Source: JAPOXR01 sp965221935 (GTDB lineage Bacteria; Pseudomonadota; Alphaproteobacteria; Rhodobacterales; Rhodobacteraceae). From it: 64,000 nt of DNA. Numbering within the stretch: the stretch's first letter is position 1; the number at the start of each line of letters is the position of its first letter. The translations under genes and the position numbers were made by a program. The notes beneath the pieces were generated by a model. The model worked only from the letters and a program-made list of their open reading frames with translations. It ran no database searches and was not told the origin of the DNA. Shown here one piece after another: positions 16,565-24,789 of the stretch. The DNA lies in contig CBDCSZ010000051.1 in the NCBI GenBank assembly GCA_965221935.1, positions 62,001-126,000 of the forward strand, read 5' to 3'.

Positions 16565-18757
16565 TCAGGCGGCGCGTCGTCTCTGCCACTTGCTCACTGG
16601 CTGCCTGGATTCCCTCCTGTGGTTTCGCCCCGGCCTTTCGCGCTGGATGCATTGCGAGAGGCCGGTCATGATCCGCCTGACCGATTGTGCGACCATTTCG
16701 CTCTGCCTGAGGAACATGGCCTCGATTTCGCGCCCCACCAGTCTCAGACCGTTCCTGAAGTTGGCGCGCATGGCCGGCAGGCCGTCATCGCCGGGACAGT
16801 GGCTGATGTCATGGTCGCAGCGGTTGGCGAACAGGCGCGCGAGGGTGATCAGTGTGAAGGCGGCGTAGAGTTCCTGGCGGACGCCGCGCTCCGACTTTGC
16901 GTGGAAGCGCTCGATCACGGCCTTTCCCGTCTTGTATCCCTCTTCGATCTGCCAGCGTCCGTGATAAAGGTCAGAGAGCGCCGGAATGCTGTGGCGCCGG
17001 GCTTCGAGCAGGGATGTTGCGAGACAGTGCGTGGTGTCGGCGGCGGTGTGTTTGACCAGGCGGATGCGGAGGCTCTGTCCGCGCCGCGCGGCTGCGTCCC
17101 TGGGCGCGTCGAGGGTGATGACGCTGTCGGTCTTTTCGGAGTTGATGAAGGCATTGAAGGCCGGATTGGCGCTGTTCTTGATGCGGAAGACGAAGTTCAG
17201 CTTCCGCATCCGGTGGAGCAGGGCCATTTCGAAGGACCAGTATCCCCGGTCGTAGACGATGACATCGCCTTCGGCGGCATGGTCGAGATGGGTGGCGGCG
17301 GCGGCGCGTTCGTTCTCGTGGCCGAAGAGGTCGAAGTCGACCGGGATGCGGTCGCGCAGCCTGTAAAGGACGCTGACCATGCCCTGGGGGTAGTGGGCAT
17401 TGTCGTTCGGCGCGCGGTAGCCGGCGCGCAGCAGTTCCCTCGGCAGGGTGATCTTCGAGCCGTCGACGGCGAACACGCGGTGTCCCTTCCACAGGGCGCC
17501 GTCGGGGCTGTGGGCGAGGATATCCCTGTGCACCCTCCGGAACGCGGCTTCGTCGAGCTTCTCCCGCGCCTCGCAGGCGGTCGACGCCGCCGGAGGCTCG
17601 TCCTGCGGCAGCTCGATGCCGGCCGCCGCGCACTGTTCCCAGAGTTCGCACAGCGTGGCGCGGTACCCCTGCCCGCGCGGCGCGGCGACGAGGCGGAACA
17701 CGAACAGTATGATCAGCAGGCTGTCGAACACGCGGCGGCGCTTCTGCCAGCGCGCGTCCTCGCGCGCCGCGACCGCCGCGGCGGCCGCGACAAGCGCCTC
17801 CCAGCGGCGGCCGAAGCGGCGGTCGGAGGCTGCGGAACGGCCCCTTTCGGCCCGGGTCGGAGGCTTCCGCTGTCCCGCGTCACGCGCGCCGCGCAGGATC
17901 CCGCGGGCGCCCGCGCAGAGCGGCATCACATAGACGCCCTTGCGCGTCTTTCCCCTGCCGGCGGTCTCCCCGATGCGTTTCCAGTTGGCGGCGCGGTAGC
18001 ACGAGGCCCTGAACCGGGTCTCGTCGATGAAGGTCTCGCAGAGGACCGGCCGGTGCCCGTGGATGCGCTCCCAGTCGTCCGCGAGACGGCGCGTCGCCAT
18101 GGCCAGCGCCGAGGAGGCCAGGTTCTTCGACCGCACCCATGGAAACACCAGAAAGCGGGAGTTGACCACCATCAGGTGCCGCCTGCGGTCGCGTGTCCGG
18201 TCCGTCCATCCGATCCAGCCGTCACGGCACGGGAGCCTCTTCGTCACCGCATCGAACAGCAGGCACCCCAGCCTGCGGCCGTCCCGGTCGGTCACAAAGT
18301 AGCGGATATGCGCCCCGAAGGGGCGCCTGTAGCCGAGATAGTGGTGGCGGTCGACGAAGGCGTTCCACAGCTGCCGTCCTTCGGTGTCGGTGACCGGCTC
18401 GACGCGGAGCGGACGCAGCCCGGACAGCTCCGCCGCGATCTCCGGCTGCGGGTCCGAGGCGGAGGTCCAGGCCGGCGCGTCGACGGCCCTCATGTCGCGG
18501 ACGCTGCCCTCCCGCTTCGGCGGAAGCGTCAGGATGCCGTGGCTCTCCAGCGCCTCCAGCATCCCGAGGCAGGCCCCGACCCTGTAGGCCCCCTTCGCCG
18601 TCTTCCATCCGAGATGCTCGCAGATGGTCTTCGCAAGTTCGCTGCGGCTGTCGTTCGGGAGCATCCCGACGGTCTCCTGGATGTCGGCGATCTGCCGCCG
18701 GTTCAGGCGGCGGCCCGAAAAAGTGGTCGACTTGAGGTCGATGATTCGCTGGTCCAT
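16565..18757 (-). CDS. DruA-like (DUF4338) domain fused to an IS4-type DDE transposase
   Basis: A 730-residue protein that opens with an Arg-rich helical region (KSTTFSGRRLNRRQIADIQE). A DUF4338 domain covers roughly residues 100-290: DRHHYLGYRRPFGAHIRYFV, RDGWIGW, VVNSRFLVFPWVRSKNLAS, CETFIDETRFRASCYRAANW. This is the domain of DruA in Druantia anti-phage systems. The C-terminal DDE transposase has FAVDGSKI, VYDRGYWS and YHGRWQIEEGYKTGK (Y-R-E-K signature of IS4). The start MDQRIIDLK aligns with MDPRIEALK of copy 1, so 18757 is preferred over ATGs upstream. How DUF4338 acts here is unknown; DNA targeting or end binding is an inference. Confidence 0.9.
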   Translation of the reverse strand: MDQRIIDLKSTTFSGRRLNRRQIADIQETVGMLPNDSRSELAKTICEHLGWKTAKGAYRVGACLGMLEALESHGILTLPPKREGSVRDMRAVDAPAWTSASDPQPEIAAELSGLRPLRVEPVTDTEGRQLWNAFVDRHHYLGYRRPFGAHIRYFVTDRDGRRLGCLLFDAVTKRLPCRDGWIGWTDRTRDRRRHLMVVNSRFLVFPWVRSKNLASSALAMATRRLADDWERIHGHRPVLCETFIDETRFRASCYRAANWKRIGETAGRGKTRKGVYVMPLCAGARGILRGARDAGQRKPPTRAERGRSAASDRRFGRRWEALVAAAAAVAAREDARWQKRRRVFDSLLIILFVFRLVAAPRGQGYRATLCELWEQCAAAGIELPQDEPPAASTACEAREKLDEAAFRRVHRDILAHSPDGALWKGHRVFAVDGSKITLPRELLRAGYRAPNDNAHYPQGMVSVLYRLRDRIPVDFDLFGHENERAAAATHLDHAAEGDVIVYDRGYWSFEMALLHRMRKLNFVFRIKNSANPAFNAFINSEKTDSVITLDAPRDAAARRGQSLRIRLVKHTAADTTHCLATSLLEARRHSIPALSDLYHGRWQIEEGYKTGKAVIERFHAKSERGVRQELYAAFTLITLARLFANRCDHDISHCPGDDGLPAMRANFRNGLRLVGREIEAMFLRQSEMVAQSVRRIMTGLSQCIQRERPGRNHRRESRQPVSKWQRRRAA

Positions 18758-18903
18758 GGGTGATTCCCGAATCTGCATGACCACAGCATGCAGATCGCCA
18801 AGCGCATGTCAAGGGGGGCGGTGAAAAAAATATTCCCGCGCCGATGTCCCGTTATATCAACGCCTTGCAGGCCGCAAAAAACCGCGCCCGGAACGGCAAG
18901 TCT

Positions 18904-18919
18904 ATCCGAATGCCATTGG
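18904..18919 (-). repeat. Right terminal inverted repeat of DruA-transposase element copy 2
   Basis: Exact complement of 16465-16480, followed by the CCGCCCGG duplication at 18920-18927. Confidence 0.9.
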
Positions 18920-19815
18920 CCGCCCGGCCCCTCCCTCGCCAGCTTCCGGATGTCGGCGCTCTTCAGCGCCGAGATCCAGTCGAGGCCCGCCGGCCCGACA
19001 TCCTCCCGGATCCGCGCCGCGGTGAGCATCCCCCTGTCGCCCACCAGCGCCACTCTCCCGATGCCGAAGCGCTCCCGGACTTTCGCCGCCTGCGAAGCGA
19101 CCGTGGACGGATCGGCGGCGTTGCCGGCAAACACCTCCACCGCCACCGGGCAGCCGTCGGCGGCGCAGAGCAGGCCGTAGGTGATCTGTTTCTTTCCCCT
19201 CTTCCCGTCCCTGCTGTGCCCGAAGGCGGCCAGCGGGCATTTTCTTCCCTCCACATAGCTTGAGCTCACGTCGTACAGAATCAAGGTCCCGCCGCGGAGA
19301 TGGCGGTTGGCCAGGCTCCTCTCGATCCAGCGCTGGCGCTCAAGCAGCCAGTCGAGCATGGCCAGCATCTCGTTGCCGGTGACCTCTCCGAGGCCGAGCG
19401 CCGCTCCGAGGCTGGTGGCCGCGGTGTCCGGCGACAGGGCCCTGGCGGTGGCCAGCTTGGAGGCCGGATCGATGACGCGGGCGATCACGGCGGCGAGCGC
19501 GAGATCGCGCCGCCGGTGTCTGCGGCGGCCGAGGATCTTCGGCAGGCCGAGCCGCCGGCAGACCGCCAGGGCCGCGCAGACATGGCCGTGCGGCAGGGAC
19601 CGGCTGACGGCGAGCTGCTCCTTTCTGATTCTCCTGCCCTCCCGCCAGGCCCGCCTGAGCAGGATGGAGGGCTTTCTCCCGTGGTTGGGGATGATCTCGA
19701 CATGGATGGACATGGCGGCTCCTGACTTGGAAACAAACGAATCACCAAAAGCAGTGTGCCACAGCCAAAAACCACGTACAAATCAAAAGCGCTGACTTGG
19801 GAACAAATGTTCAGG

Positions 19816-20069
19816 AAAAACACCCCGATACGCCAAAAAAGAGCGCAAAATCAACAGGTTATGCCGCCAAAACAGGGAAAAACGGGGATGAAGGTCCGAT
19901 TAACGCTCGCAATGTCAAACTCCGCGCGCTGACCGGGACCGGCGGTCAATTCAGCGGGAAGGGCGGTTCAGCTGCGCCGCACAGAGGTCGATGCGGCCGC
20001 AGAGCGGCTTGTCCGGCCGCGCCATTCAACCGCGGCTGCGGGCGCTGACTGTCCGCAGCTTCATGCCGG
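19816..20069. other. Non-coding stretch between the IS1634 element and the desulfhydrase operon
   Basis: No open frame here has recognisable domains or codon use like the neighbours. The first part is A-rich (AAAACACCCCGATACGCC and so on), unlike the surrounding genes, and may be old mobile-element flank. Confidence 0.5.
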
Positions 20070-20101
20070 TTGACAACGCAACCGCTATTTTTCAAGATAA
20101 T
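20070..20101 (+). promoter_or_regulatory. Possible sigma-70 type promoter for the desulfhydrase/Dpp operon
   Basis: A perfect TTGACA (20070-20075) is followed 20 bases later by GATAAT (20096-20101). The spacer is longer than the usual 17, so strength is doubtful. It lies about 90 bases before the leader reading frame and is the best promoter match in the interval. Confidence 0.4.
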
Positions 20102-20190
20102 GACATGGCCGCGCAGGGCCGGCTCCGCCGCGTCTGCATTGGTTGGGCGGTGCGCCGCACATTGAATGAATTTTAAGGGAGGACACCGCC

Positions 20191-20274
20191 GTGTTGCACT
20201 CAGGCCGCGGGTTCAGCCTAACAATGCGGGCAATAACGGCTGCCCACCGGCGGCAGAACGGCCGGCGACAATGA
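20191..20274 (+). CDS. Possible 27-residue leader peptide overlapping the desulfhydrase start
   Basis: A strong AAGGGAGG (20175-20182) is placed eight bases before a GTG at 20191, not before the desulfhydrase start. The frame runs 27 codons (MLHSGRGFSLTMRAIT and onward; seven Arg) and ends in TGA at 20272-20274, overlapping the ATG at 20271 as ATGA. This is the arrangement of a translationally coupled leader. It could equally be the frameshifted remnant of a longer N-terminus. No homologue is known to me. Confidence 0.4.
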   Translation: MLHSGRGFSLTMRAITAAHRRQNGRRQ

Positions 20275-21305
20275 ACGGGCGCAGCCTGCCGGCGACGACC
20301 GCGGCGATTCGGGAAATTGTCTCGCGGATTCCGCGGGTCGCTCTGGCCTGCCTGCCGACACCGCTCCATGAAGCGAAACGTCTGGCCGAGGCGCTTGGAG
20401 GACCGCGCATATTTGTCAAGCGGGATGATTTGACCGGGGTCGCTTTCGGCGGCAACAAAACCAGAAACCTCGAGTTTCGTCTCGCCGCGGCCCAGGCTTC
20501 CGGCGCCGATCTGATCGTGATGGAACTCGACCAGCAGTCGAATTCGGCGCGCCAGACCTGCGGCTGCTGCAACCGTCTTGGCATGGACACGATCCTGATC
20601 CTTGAGGGATCTGAACCGGCGGATGTGCAGGGAAACCTCCTTGTTGACCATCTTCTCGGCGCCGATGTGCGCTTTGCGGCGTCGCGGGCCGAACAGAGCC
20701 GCATGAGCCGGGAAGCGGTGGCGGCGGCCCGCGCCGCCGGCAGGACGCCGTGCCTGCTCAACGACATTCCGATGTTCGATGAGGGTTCGGCGATCGCGTA
20801 TCTGGAGAGCACCTGCGAGGTTGTCGAGGCACTGGCAGAACAGGATCTCGCGCCTGACTGTTTTTACATGTCATCGTCCGGAAAAGGACAGGCGGGTCAG
20901 ATTCTTGCGCAGCGTCTGCTAGGCGGCTTCCGGGTGCGCGGGATCACTGCCACCAGCGAATTCGACATCCCGCCGCGCGCCGCCGCTATTGCGAACCGCG
21001 CTGCCCGCACACTCGGCCTCGAACTGAGGGTTGCTCCTGATGAAGTCTCCAATGACGACGCTTATGTCGGCAAAGAATACGGAATTCCCAGCGACTCCGG
21101 GAACGAAGCCGTTCGGCTGTTTGCGAGGCTGGAAGGCATCGTGCTGGATCCGATTTACACCGGCAAGGCGGCTGCGGGAATGATCGATCACATCCGGCGC
21201 GGCGATTTCACGCGTGAGGAAATCGTCGTTTTCTTCCACACCGGGGGAACGCCGGCAATTTTCACGCACAACCATCTCTGGCTGGACACTCCGGCCGGGT
21301 CATAA
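20271..21305 (+). CDS. PLP-dependent D-cysteine desulfhydrase / ACC deaminase family enzyme
   Basis: A 344-residue cytosolic fold-type II PLP enzyme. The signature KRDDLTGVAFGGNKTRNLEF carries the PLP-binding Lys (GGNK). ELDQQSNSARQTC, the Ser-rich loop MSSSGKGQAGQI that would hold the cofactor phosphate, and the C-terminal FFHTGGTPAIF are all typical. D-cysteine desulfhydrase, ACC deaminase and L-cysteate sulfo-lyase share this pattern, so the substrate is open. The ATG at 20271 is favoured by family length and the ATGA overlap with the leader; an in-frame ATG at 20166 has no ribosome-binding site. It leads an operon with an ABC importer and an amidohydrolase. Confidence 0.85.
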   Translation: MNGRSLPATTAAIREIVSRIPRVALACLPTPLHEAKRLAEALGGPRIFVKRDDLTGVAFGGNKTRNLEFRLAAAQASGADLIVMELDQQSNSARQTCGCCNRLGMDTILILEGSEPADVQGNLLVDHLLGADVRFAASRAEQSRMSREAVAAARAAGRTPCLLNDIPMFDEGSAIAYLESTCEVVEALAEQDLAPDCFYMSSSGKGQAGQILAQRLLGGFRVRGITATSEFDIPPRAAAIANRAARTLGLELRVAPDEVSNDDAYVGKEYGIPSDSGNEAVRLFARLEGIVLDPIYTGKAAAGMIDHIRRGDFTREEIVVFFHTGGTPAIFTHNHLWLDTPAGS

Positions 21306-21318
21306 GGGAGGAAACGAC

Positions 21319-22923
21319 ATGACCATCAACATTCACCGCGCGCCGCGCCTGCTGCTGACAGGCGTGGCCGGACTGGCAATGGCATCGGCGGGCGCGCTGG
21401 CCGGTCCCGACGACAACACATTGATTTACGGCCAAAGCCGGTCGATCACCGACATCGGGCCGGCCTACAATGCTTTTCTGCAATACCCGTCGGGTTACGA
21501 AGCCTCCTTTGCCATCTATGACCGCCTGGTGACTTTCGATGACCAGCTGCGGTTCAATCCTCAGTTGGCGGAGAGCTGGTCGGTGTCCGACGACCAGACG
21601 TCGGTGACTTTTAATCTGCGGGCCGGCGCGACCTTTCATGACGGCACGGCAATCAACGCTGAGGCGATCAAGTTCAACATCGAGCGGATGATGGATCCAG
21701 AGATCAACACCACCAACCGTCCGCTTTGGGATCCGATCGCAGGCGCTGATGTGGTCGATGACCTCACAGTCAAGCTGCGCACCCATGAGCCTTACGCGCT
21801 GCTGCTCAACACGCTGGCACACGGTTCCGGCGCCATTCTCAGCCCGACCGCGATCATGGAAAACGGACAGGAGAGCGAAACCCAGAATCCGGTCGGCTCT
21901 GGCCCATATATGGTTGAGTCTTTCAATCCAGGACTGGAACTCGTGCTTGCTGCCCATGACGGATACTGGGCCGGCAAACCGGCGCTCGACAAAATCATCT
22001 TCCGCTATATTCCGGAAGCGGCAACCCGGGTTTCGGCCCTGCAGAGCGGCGATGTCGATGTCATCGATTCGGTACCGTCGCATCTGATTGCCCAGATCGA
22101 AGCCGATGACGGGCTGCAGGTCCTGACCGCGCCGTCACTGCGCCCGATGGGGCTGGCCATGCAGACCACCATCCCGCCGCTCGACAATGTCGATGTCCGG
22201 CGCGCGCTCAATCACGCGATTCCGGTCGATGCGATCGCTGAGAAGCTGTTCCTCGGCCAGGCCATGGCCTCGAATTCTCCGCTCGCCTTCAACACCGTCG
22301 GGCACAGCGGCAACGAGCCTTATGGCTACGATCCCGACAAGGCGCGCGAAATGCTGACCGCAGCCGGACTGACCGACAGCGACGGCAATGGCCTCGTCGA
22401 GCATGAAGGGCAGGATGTTTCCTTCACGCTGCTGGTGCCCGAAGGTGTTTTCGCCAATGACGTGCTGATCGCGGAAACCGCCGCCGCGGCGCTGCAGGAG
22501 GTCGGAATCGGAATCGAGATCCGGAAGATCGAACGGAGTTCCTTTTGGGATACGCTGCGCCTTCCGGTCGCCGATGCAGGCTGGCAGATCGGAATGTTCG
22601 GATTCAATCCATCCAACGCATCCGGCCTCTACCACCTCGATTCGATGTACACTTCGAATCCCGACAATGCTGACCGCCCGGCGGTCTGGAATATCACCCG
22701 TTTCTCCAGCCCGGAAGTCGACGCATTGCTGAACCAGGCAAAGGTCACGGTCGACGGCGAAGCGCGCGCCGCCATTCTGGCCGATGCGCAGGAGATGATC
22801 TGGAACCAGGCGCCGTATATCTGGCTGCAGGTGAACAATATTATTTCCGCGTCCCGCGCCGATCTCAATGGCGTTGAAGTCTGGCCGGTGATCTTCACCA
22901 TCGTCCGGGGCGGCAGCTACTGA
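21319..22923 (+). CDS. ABC transporter substrate-binding protein, family 5 (Dpp/Opp type)
   Basis: A periplasmic binding protein of 534 residues with a signal peptide (LLLTGVAGLAMASAGALAG, cleavage near residue 30). SBP family-5 features are DRLVTFDDQLRFNPQLAESW, FNLRAGATFHDGTAINAEAIKFN, NPVGSGPYMVESF and DVRRALNHAI. The start follows AAGGGAGGAAACGAC. It lies 13 bases after the desulfhydrase gene and ahead of two permeases, so it supplies the substrate specificity of this importer. The ligand is unknown; dipeptides, nickel, glutathione or small amines are all possible for this family. Confidence 0.93.
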   Translation: MTINIHRAPRLLLTGVAGLAMASAGALAGPDDNTLIYGQSRSITDIGPAYNAFLQYPSGYEASFAIYDRLVTFDDQLRFNPQLAESWSVSDDQTSVTFNLRAGATFHDGTAINAEAIKFNIERMMDPEINTTNRPLWDPIAGADVVDDLTVKLRTHEPYALLLNTLAHGSGAILSPTAIMENGQESETQNPVGSGPYMVESFNPGLELVLAAHDGYWAGKPALDKIIFRYIPEAATRVSALQSGDVDVIDSVPSHLIAQIEADDGLQVLTAPSLRPMGLAMQTTIPPLDNVDVRRALNHAIPVDAIAEKLFLGQAMASNSPLAFNTVGHSGNEPYGYDPDKAREMLTAAGLTDSDGNGLVEHEGQDVSFTLLVPEGVFANDVLIAETAAAALQEVGIGIEIRKIERSSFWDTLRLPVADAGWQIGMFGFNPSNASGLYHLDSMYTSNPDNADRPAVWNITRFSSPEVDALLNQAKVTVDGEARAAILADAQEMIWNQAPYIWLQVNNIISASRADLNGVEVWPVIFTIVRGGSY

Positions 22924-22931
22924 CACCATTG

Positions 22932-22958
22932 CGCCAGACCTGATCCGGGGGTCTGGCG
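22932..22958 (+). promoter_or_regulatory. Intercistronic hairpin between binding protein and permease genes
   Basis: CGCCAGACC pairs with GGTCTGGCG (nine base pairs) around a nine-base loop, without a T-run. The 3' arm ends directly before the TTG start of the permease. Such hairpins are known to stabilise the upstream binding-protein mRNA and reduce permease translation, which would explain unequal expression here (inference). Confidence 0.7.
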
Positions 22959-23906
22959 TTGCCCGTCCCCGCAGACGCGGCGGCGATACTGCGATTCCTC
23001 GGGATCCGGGTTCTCCGCGCCATCGCCATCGCGTTTGCGGTCGTCACGATTATCTTCTTTCTGTTCAGCCTGGTCCCCGGGGACCAGGCTGCCTACCTTG
23101 CCGGCCCCGGATCGACCCAGGCGGAGATTGACAATCTGCGCGAAGCCCTGGGACTGAACGATCCCATCCTGGTCCAGTACGCCCGCCATGTCACCGGGCT
23201 GTTGCGCGGCGATTTCGGCGTCTCGGAGGTTTTCAAGTCAGATCCGCTGCCGTTTATTCTTGAGCGCATTCCGGCCACGCTTGCCCTGACCGGTGCTGCC
23301 ATCGGCCTGACCGTCGCGATCGGCATTCCGGCTGGGCTGGTCTCAGCAATGTTTCACACCCGCCTGCCGGACCTGACAATATCCTTTTCGGTTGTGGCGC
23401 TGCTCGCAGTTCCGAATTTCTGGCTCGGGCTGCTGCTGCTTTCCCTGTTCTCGGTGCAGCTCGGGTGGCTGCCCAGCTTCGGCTTCACCGGAATCGCATC
23501 CCTGATTCTGCCGTCGCTCGCGCTTGCCGCCCGCCTGATCGCACTCGTGGCCCGGATGACCCGGGGCGTCACCATAGATGAGCTTGGCAAAGACTATGTC
23601 AGAACCGCGCGGGCGAAAGGCCTGAGCAGAACTGAAATCCTCGCCCGGCATGTCCTGCGCAATGTGATGATCCCGACCCTGACCGTGATCGGGCTGCAGA
23701 CCGGATATCTGCTCGGAGGTTCGGTCGTGATCGAGCGGCTGTTTGCCTGGCCCGGCATTGGCGATCTGATGATCAATGCGATCGGGCAGCGGGATTATGC
23801 CGTGGCGCAGGCCGTCACCCTGTTTTTCGTCATCGCGTTTCTTGTCATCAACCTGTTCGTCGAGCTCCTTTACGTGTTGATCAATCCACGCATGAGAACA
23901 CCGTGA
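22959..23906 (+). CDS. ABC transporter permease, DppB type
   Basis: An inner-membrane permease of 315 residues with six helices. Family marks are VPGDQAAYLAGPGSTQAEID, GLLRGDFGVSEV, the EAA loop region DELGKDYVRTARAKGLSRTEIL and VVIERLFAWPGIGDLMINAI. The apparent start is a TTG; no ATG or GTG nearby fits. The stop overlaps the GTG of the next permease by four bases. Confidence 0.93.
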   Translation: MPVPADAAAILRFLGIRVLRAIAIAFAVVTIIFFLFSLVPGDQAAYLAGPGSTQAEIDNLREALGLNDPILVQYARHVTGLLRGDFGVSEVFKSDPLPFILERIPATLALTGAAIGLTVAIGIPAGLVSAMFHTRLPDLTISFSVVALLAVPNFWLGLLLLSLFSVQLGWLPSFGFTGIASLILPSLALAARLIALVARMTRGVTIDELGKDYVRTARAKGLSRTEILARHVLRNVMIPTLTVIGLQTGYLLGGSVVIERLFAWPGIGDLMINAIGQRDYAVAQAVTLFFVIAFLVINLFVELLYVLINPRMRTP

Positions 23907-24775
23907 GAGCTCCGGCCGCCGCATCCCGTCCGGCGGCTGCGCGGGCCTTGTTTGCCGCCCGGTGGCTGCGCCAGAATCTCTACCTGGCGGCAGGCGCCCT
24001 GATCCTCCTCACTTTTCTGGCGGCGGCGCTGTTCGGCGAGCAGATTGCGCCCTACGACGCCAACCGGCAAAACCTGCTGGCGTCGCTGGAGGGCCCGAGC
24101 TCAGCTCATTGGCTCGGCACCGATCCCCTCGGCCGGGATCTCCTGAGCCGGGTCATCGTCGGCACCCGGCACACGCTGTCGGTTGCGCTGATTTCGGTGT
24201 CTCTTTCCTGCGGTCTCGGCGTGCTTCTCGGACTGGTTTCAGGATTTGTGCGGGGGCCGGTCACAATTGCGGTTGATTCCATTGTCGATGTCGCTCTGAC
24301 CATTCCCAACATGATACTTGCCATCTCGATCGCGGCTGTCATGGGGGCCGGGCTGACCGGACTGATTATCGCCATCAGCATTTCGTTCACACCGCCCATC
24401 GCCCGGATTGTCCGCGGACGCGTGATGGAGATCCGCGAAGAGGACTTCATCGCGGCGGCCCGCACGATCGGAGTCCGCCCGTGGCGCATTCTGCTGCGGC
24501 ATGTGCTGCCGAATGCCGCCACCGTCATTGTGATTGAGGCCAGCCTGCAGGCTGGCCAGGCCGTGCTGACGGCGACTGCGCTCGGATTCCTGGGGCTCGG
24601 CGTGCAGCCGCCAACTCCCGAATGGGGCACATTGCTGGGCTATGGGCGCGAGTATCTGCATTCGGCGCCGTTCATGGTGGTTGCCCCAGGCCTGGCGATC
24701 TCCCTGATGGTGCTGGGGTTTAACCTCCTGGGCGACGGGTTTCGGGACTGGCTCGATCCCAGGGTCGGCAACTGA
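23903..24775 (+). CDS. ABC transporter permease, DppC type
   Basis: The second permease, of 290 residues. Its features are the N-terminal helix LYLAAGALILLTFLAAALFG, the conserved LGTDPLGRDLLSRVI, the EAA loop REEDFIAAARTIGVRPWRIL, and the C-terminal GLGVQPPTPEWGTLL and GDGFRDWLDPR. It starts with GTG overlapping the dppB-type stop (GTGA), so the pair is translationally coupled. The next gene is an amidohydrolase rather than the ATPase, an unusual insertion in a Dpp operon. Confidence 0.93.
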   Translation: MRAPAAASRPAAARALFAARWLRQNLYLAAGALILLTFLAAALFGEQIAPYDANRQNLLASLEGPSSAHWLGTDPLGRDLLSRVIVGTRHTLSVALISVSLSCGLGVLLGLVSGFVRGPVTIAVDSIVDVALTIPNMILAISIAAVMGAGLTGLIIAISISFTPPIARIVRGRVMEIREEDFIAAARTIGVRPWRILLRHVLPNAATVIVIEASLQAGQAVLTATALGFLGLGVQPPTPEWGTLLGYGREYLHSAPFMVVAPGLAISLMVLGFNLLGDGFRDWLDPRVGN

Positions 24776-24789
24776 AGGAGACCCAGACC

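Larger units (their letters stand above)
16465..18919 (-). mobile_element. DruA-like/IS4 fusion element, copy 2 (intact)
   Basis: The 2,455-bp element has 16-bp perfect inverted repeats CCAATGGCATTCGGAT (16465-16480 and complemented 18904-18919). It is flanked by the 8-bp duplication CCGCCCGG (16457-16464 and 18920-18927). It carries one intact gene for a DUF4338-transposase fusion. The end sequence is shared with copy 1, but internal DNA differs considerably, so these are two members of a family rather than a recent duplication. Confidence 0.92.
15586..19713 (-). pseudogene. IS1634-family transposase, interrupted
   Basis: The N-terminal half (19713 down to about 18928) starts MSIHVEIIPNHGRKPSILLR and holds the first catalytic Asp (LILYDVSSSYVEG), GKKQITYGLL and the second Asp (VALVGDRGM). 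The C-terminal half (about 16464 down to 15586) holds the acidic residue in SLSRVERAFRMAKSDLGIRPV, followed by HVFLCMLALYVEWHMRR. When the inserted element and one CCGCCCGG duplication are removed, KLAREGPGG runs directly into PAPLKPGELADDAVAE in frame. Both halves otherwise stay open, so the interruption is probably the only lesion. Confidence 0.87.
15514..19815 (-). mobile_element. IS1634-family insertion sequence, split by the second DruA-transposase element
   Basis: The two halves of one IS1634-type transposase lie on either side of the element at 16465-18919. The outer ends are not firmly resolved. A short inverted repeat CCTGAAC (15514-15520) and GTTCAGG (19809-19815) is the best candidate, but no convincing target duplication was found. 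Upstream of the gene, TTTGTTTCCAAGTCAG and TTTGTTCCCAAGTCAG form an imperfect direct repeat (about 19720-19735 and 19791-19807, read on the minus strand) that may be a promoter or transposase-binding site. Confidence 0.7.

Noticed and set aside
16172..18763. An 863-codon plus-strand frame
   Set aside because: Antisense to the DUF4338-transposase fusion; no domain or ribosome-binding site.
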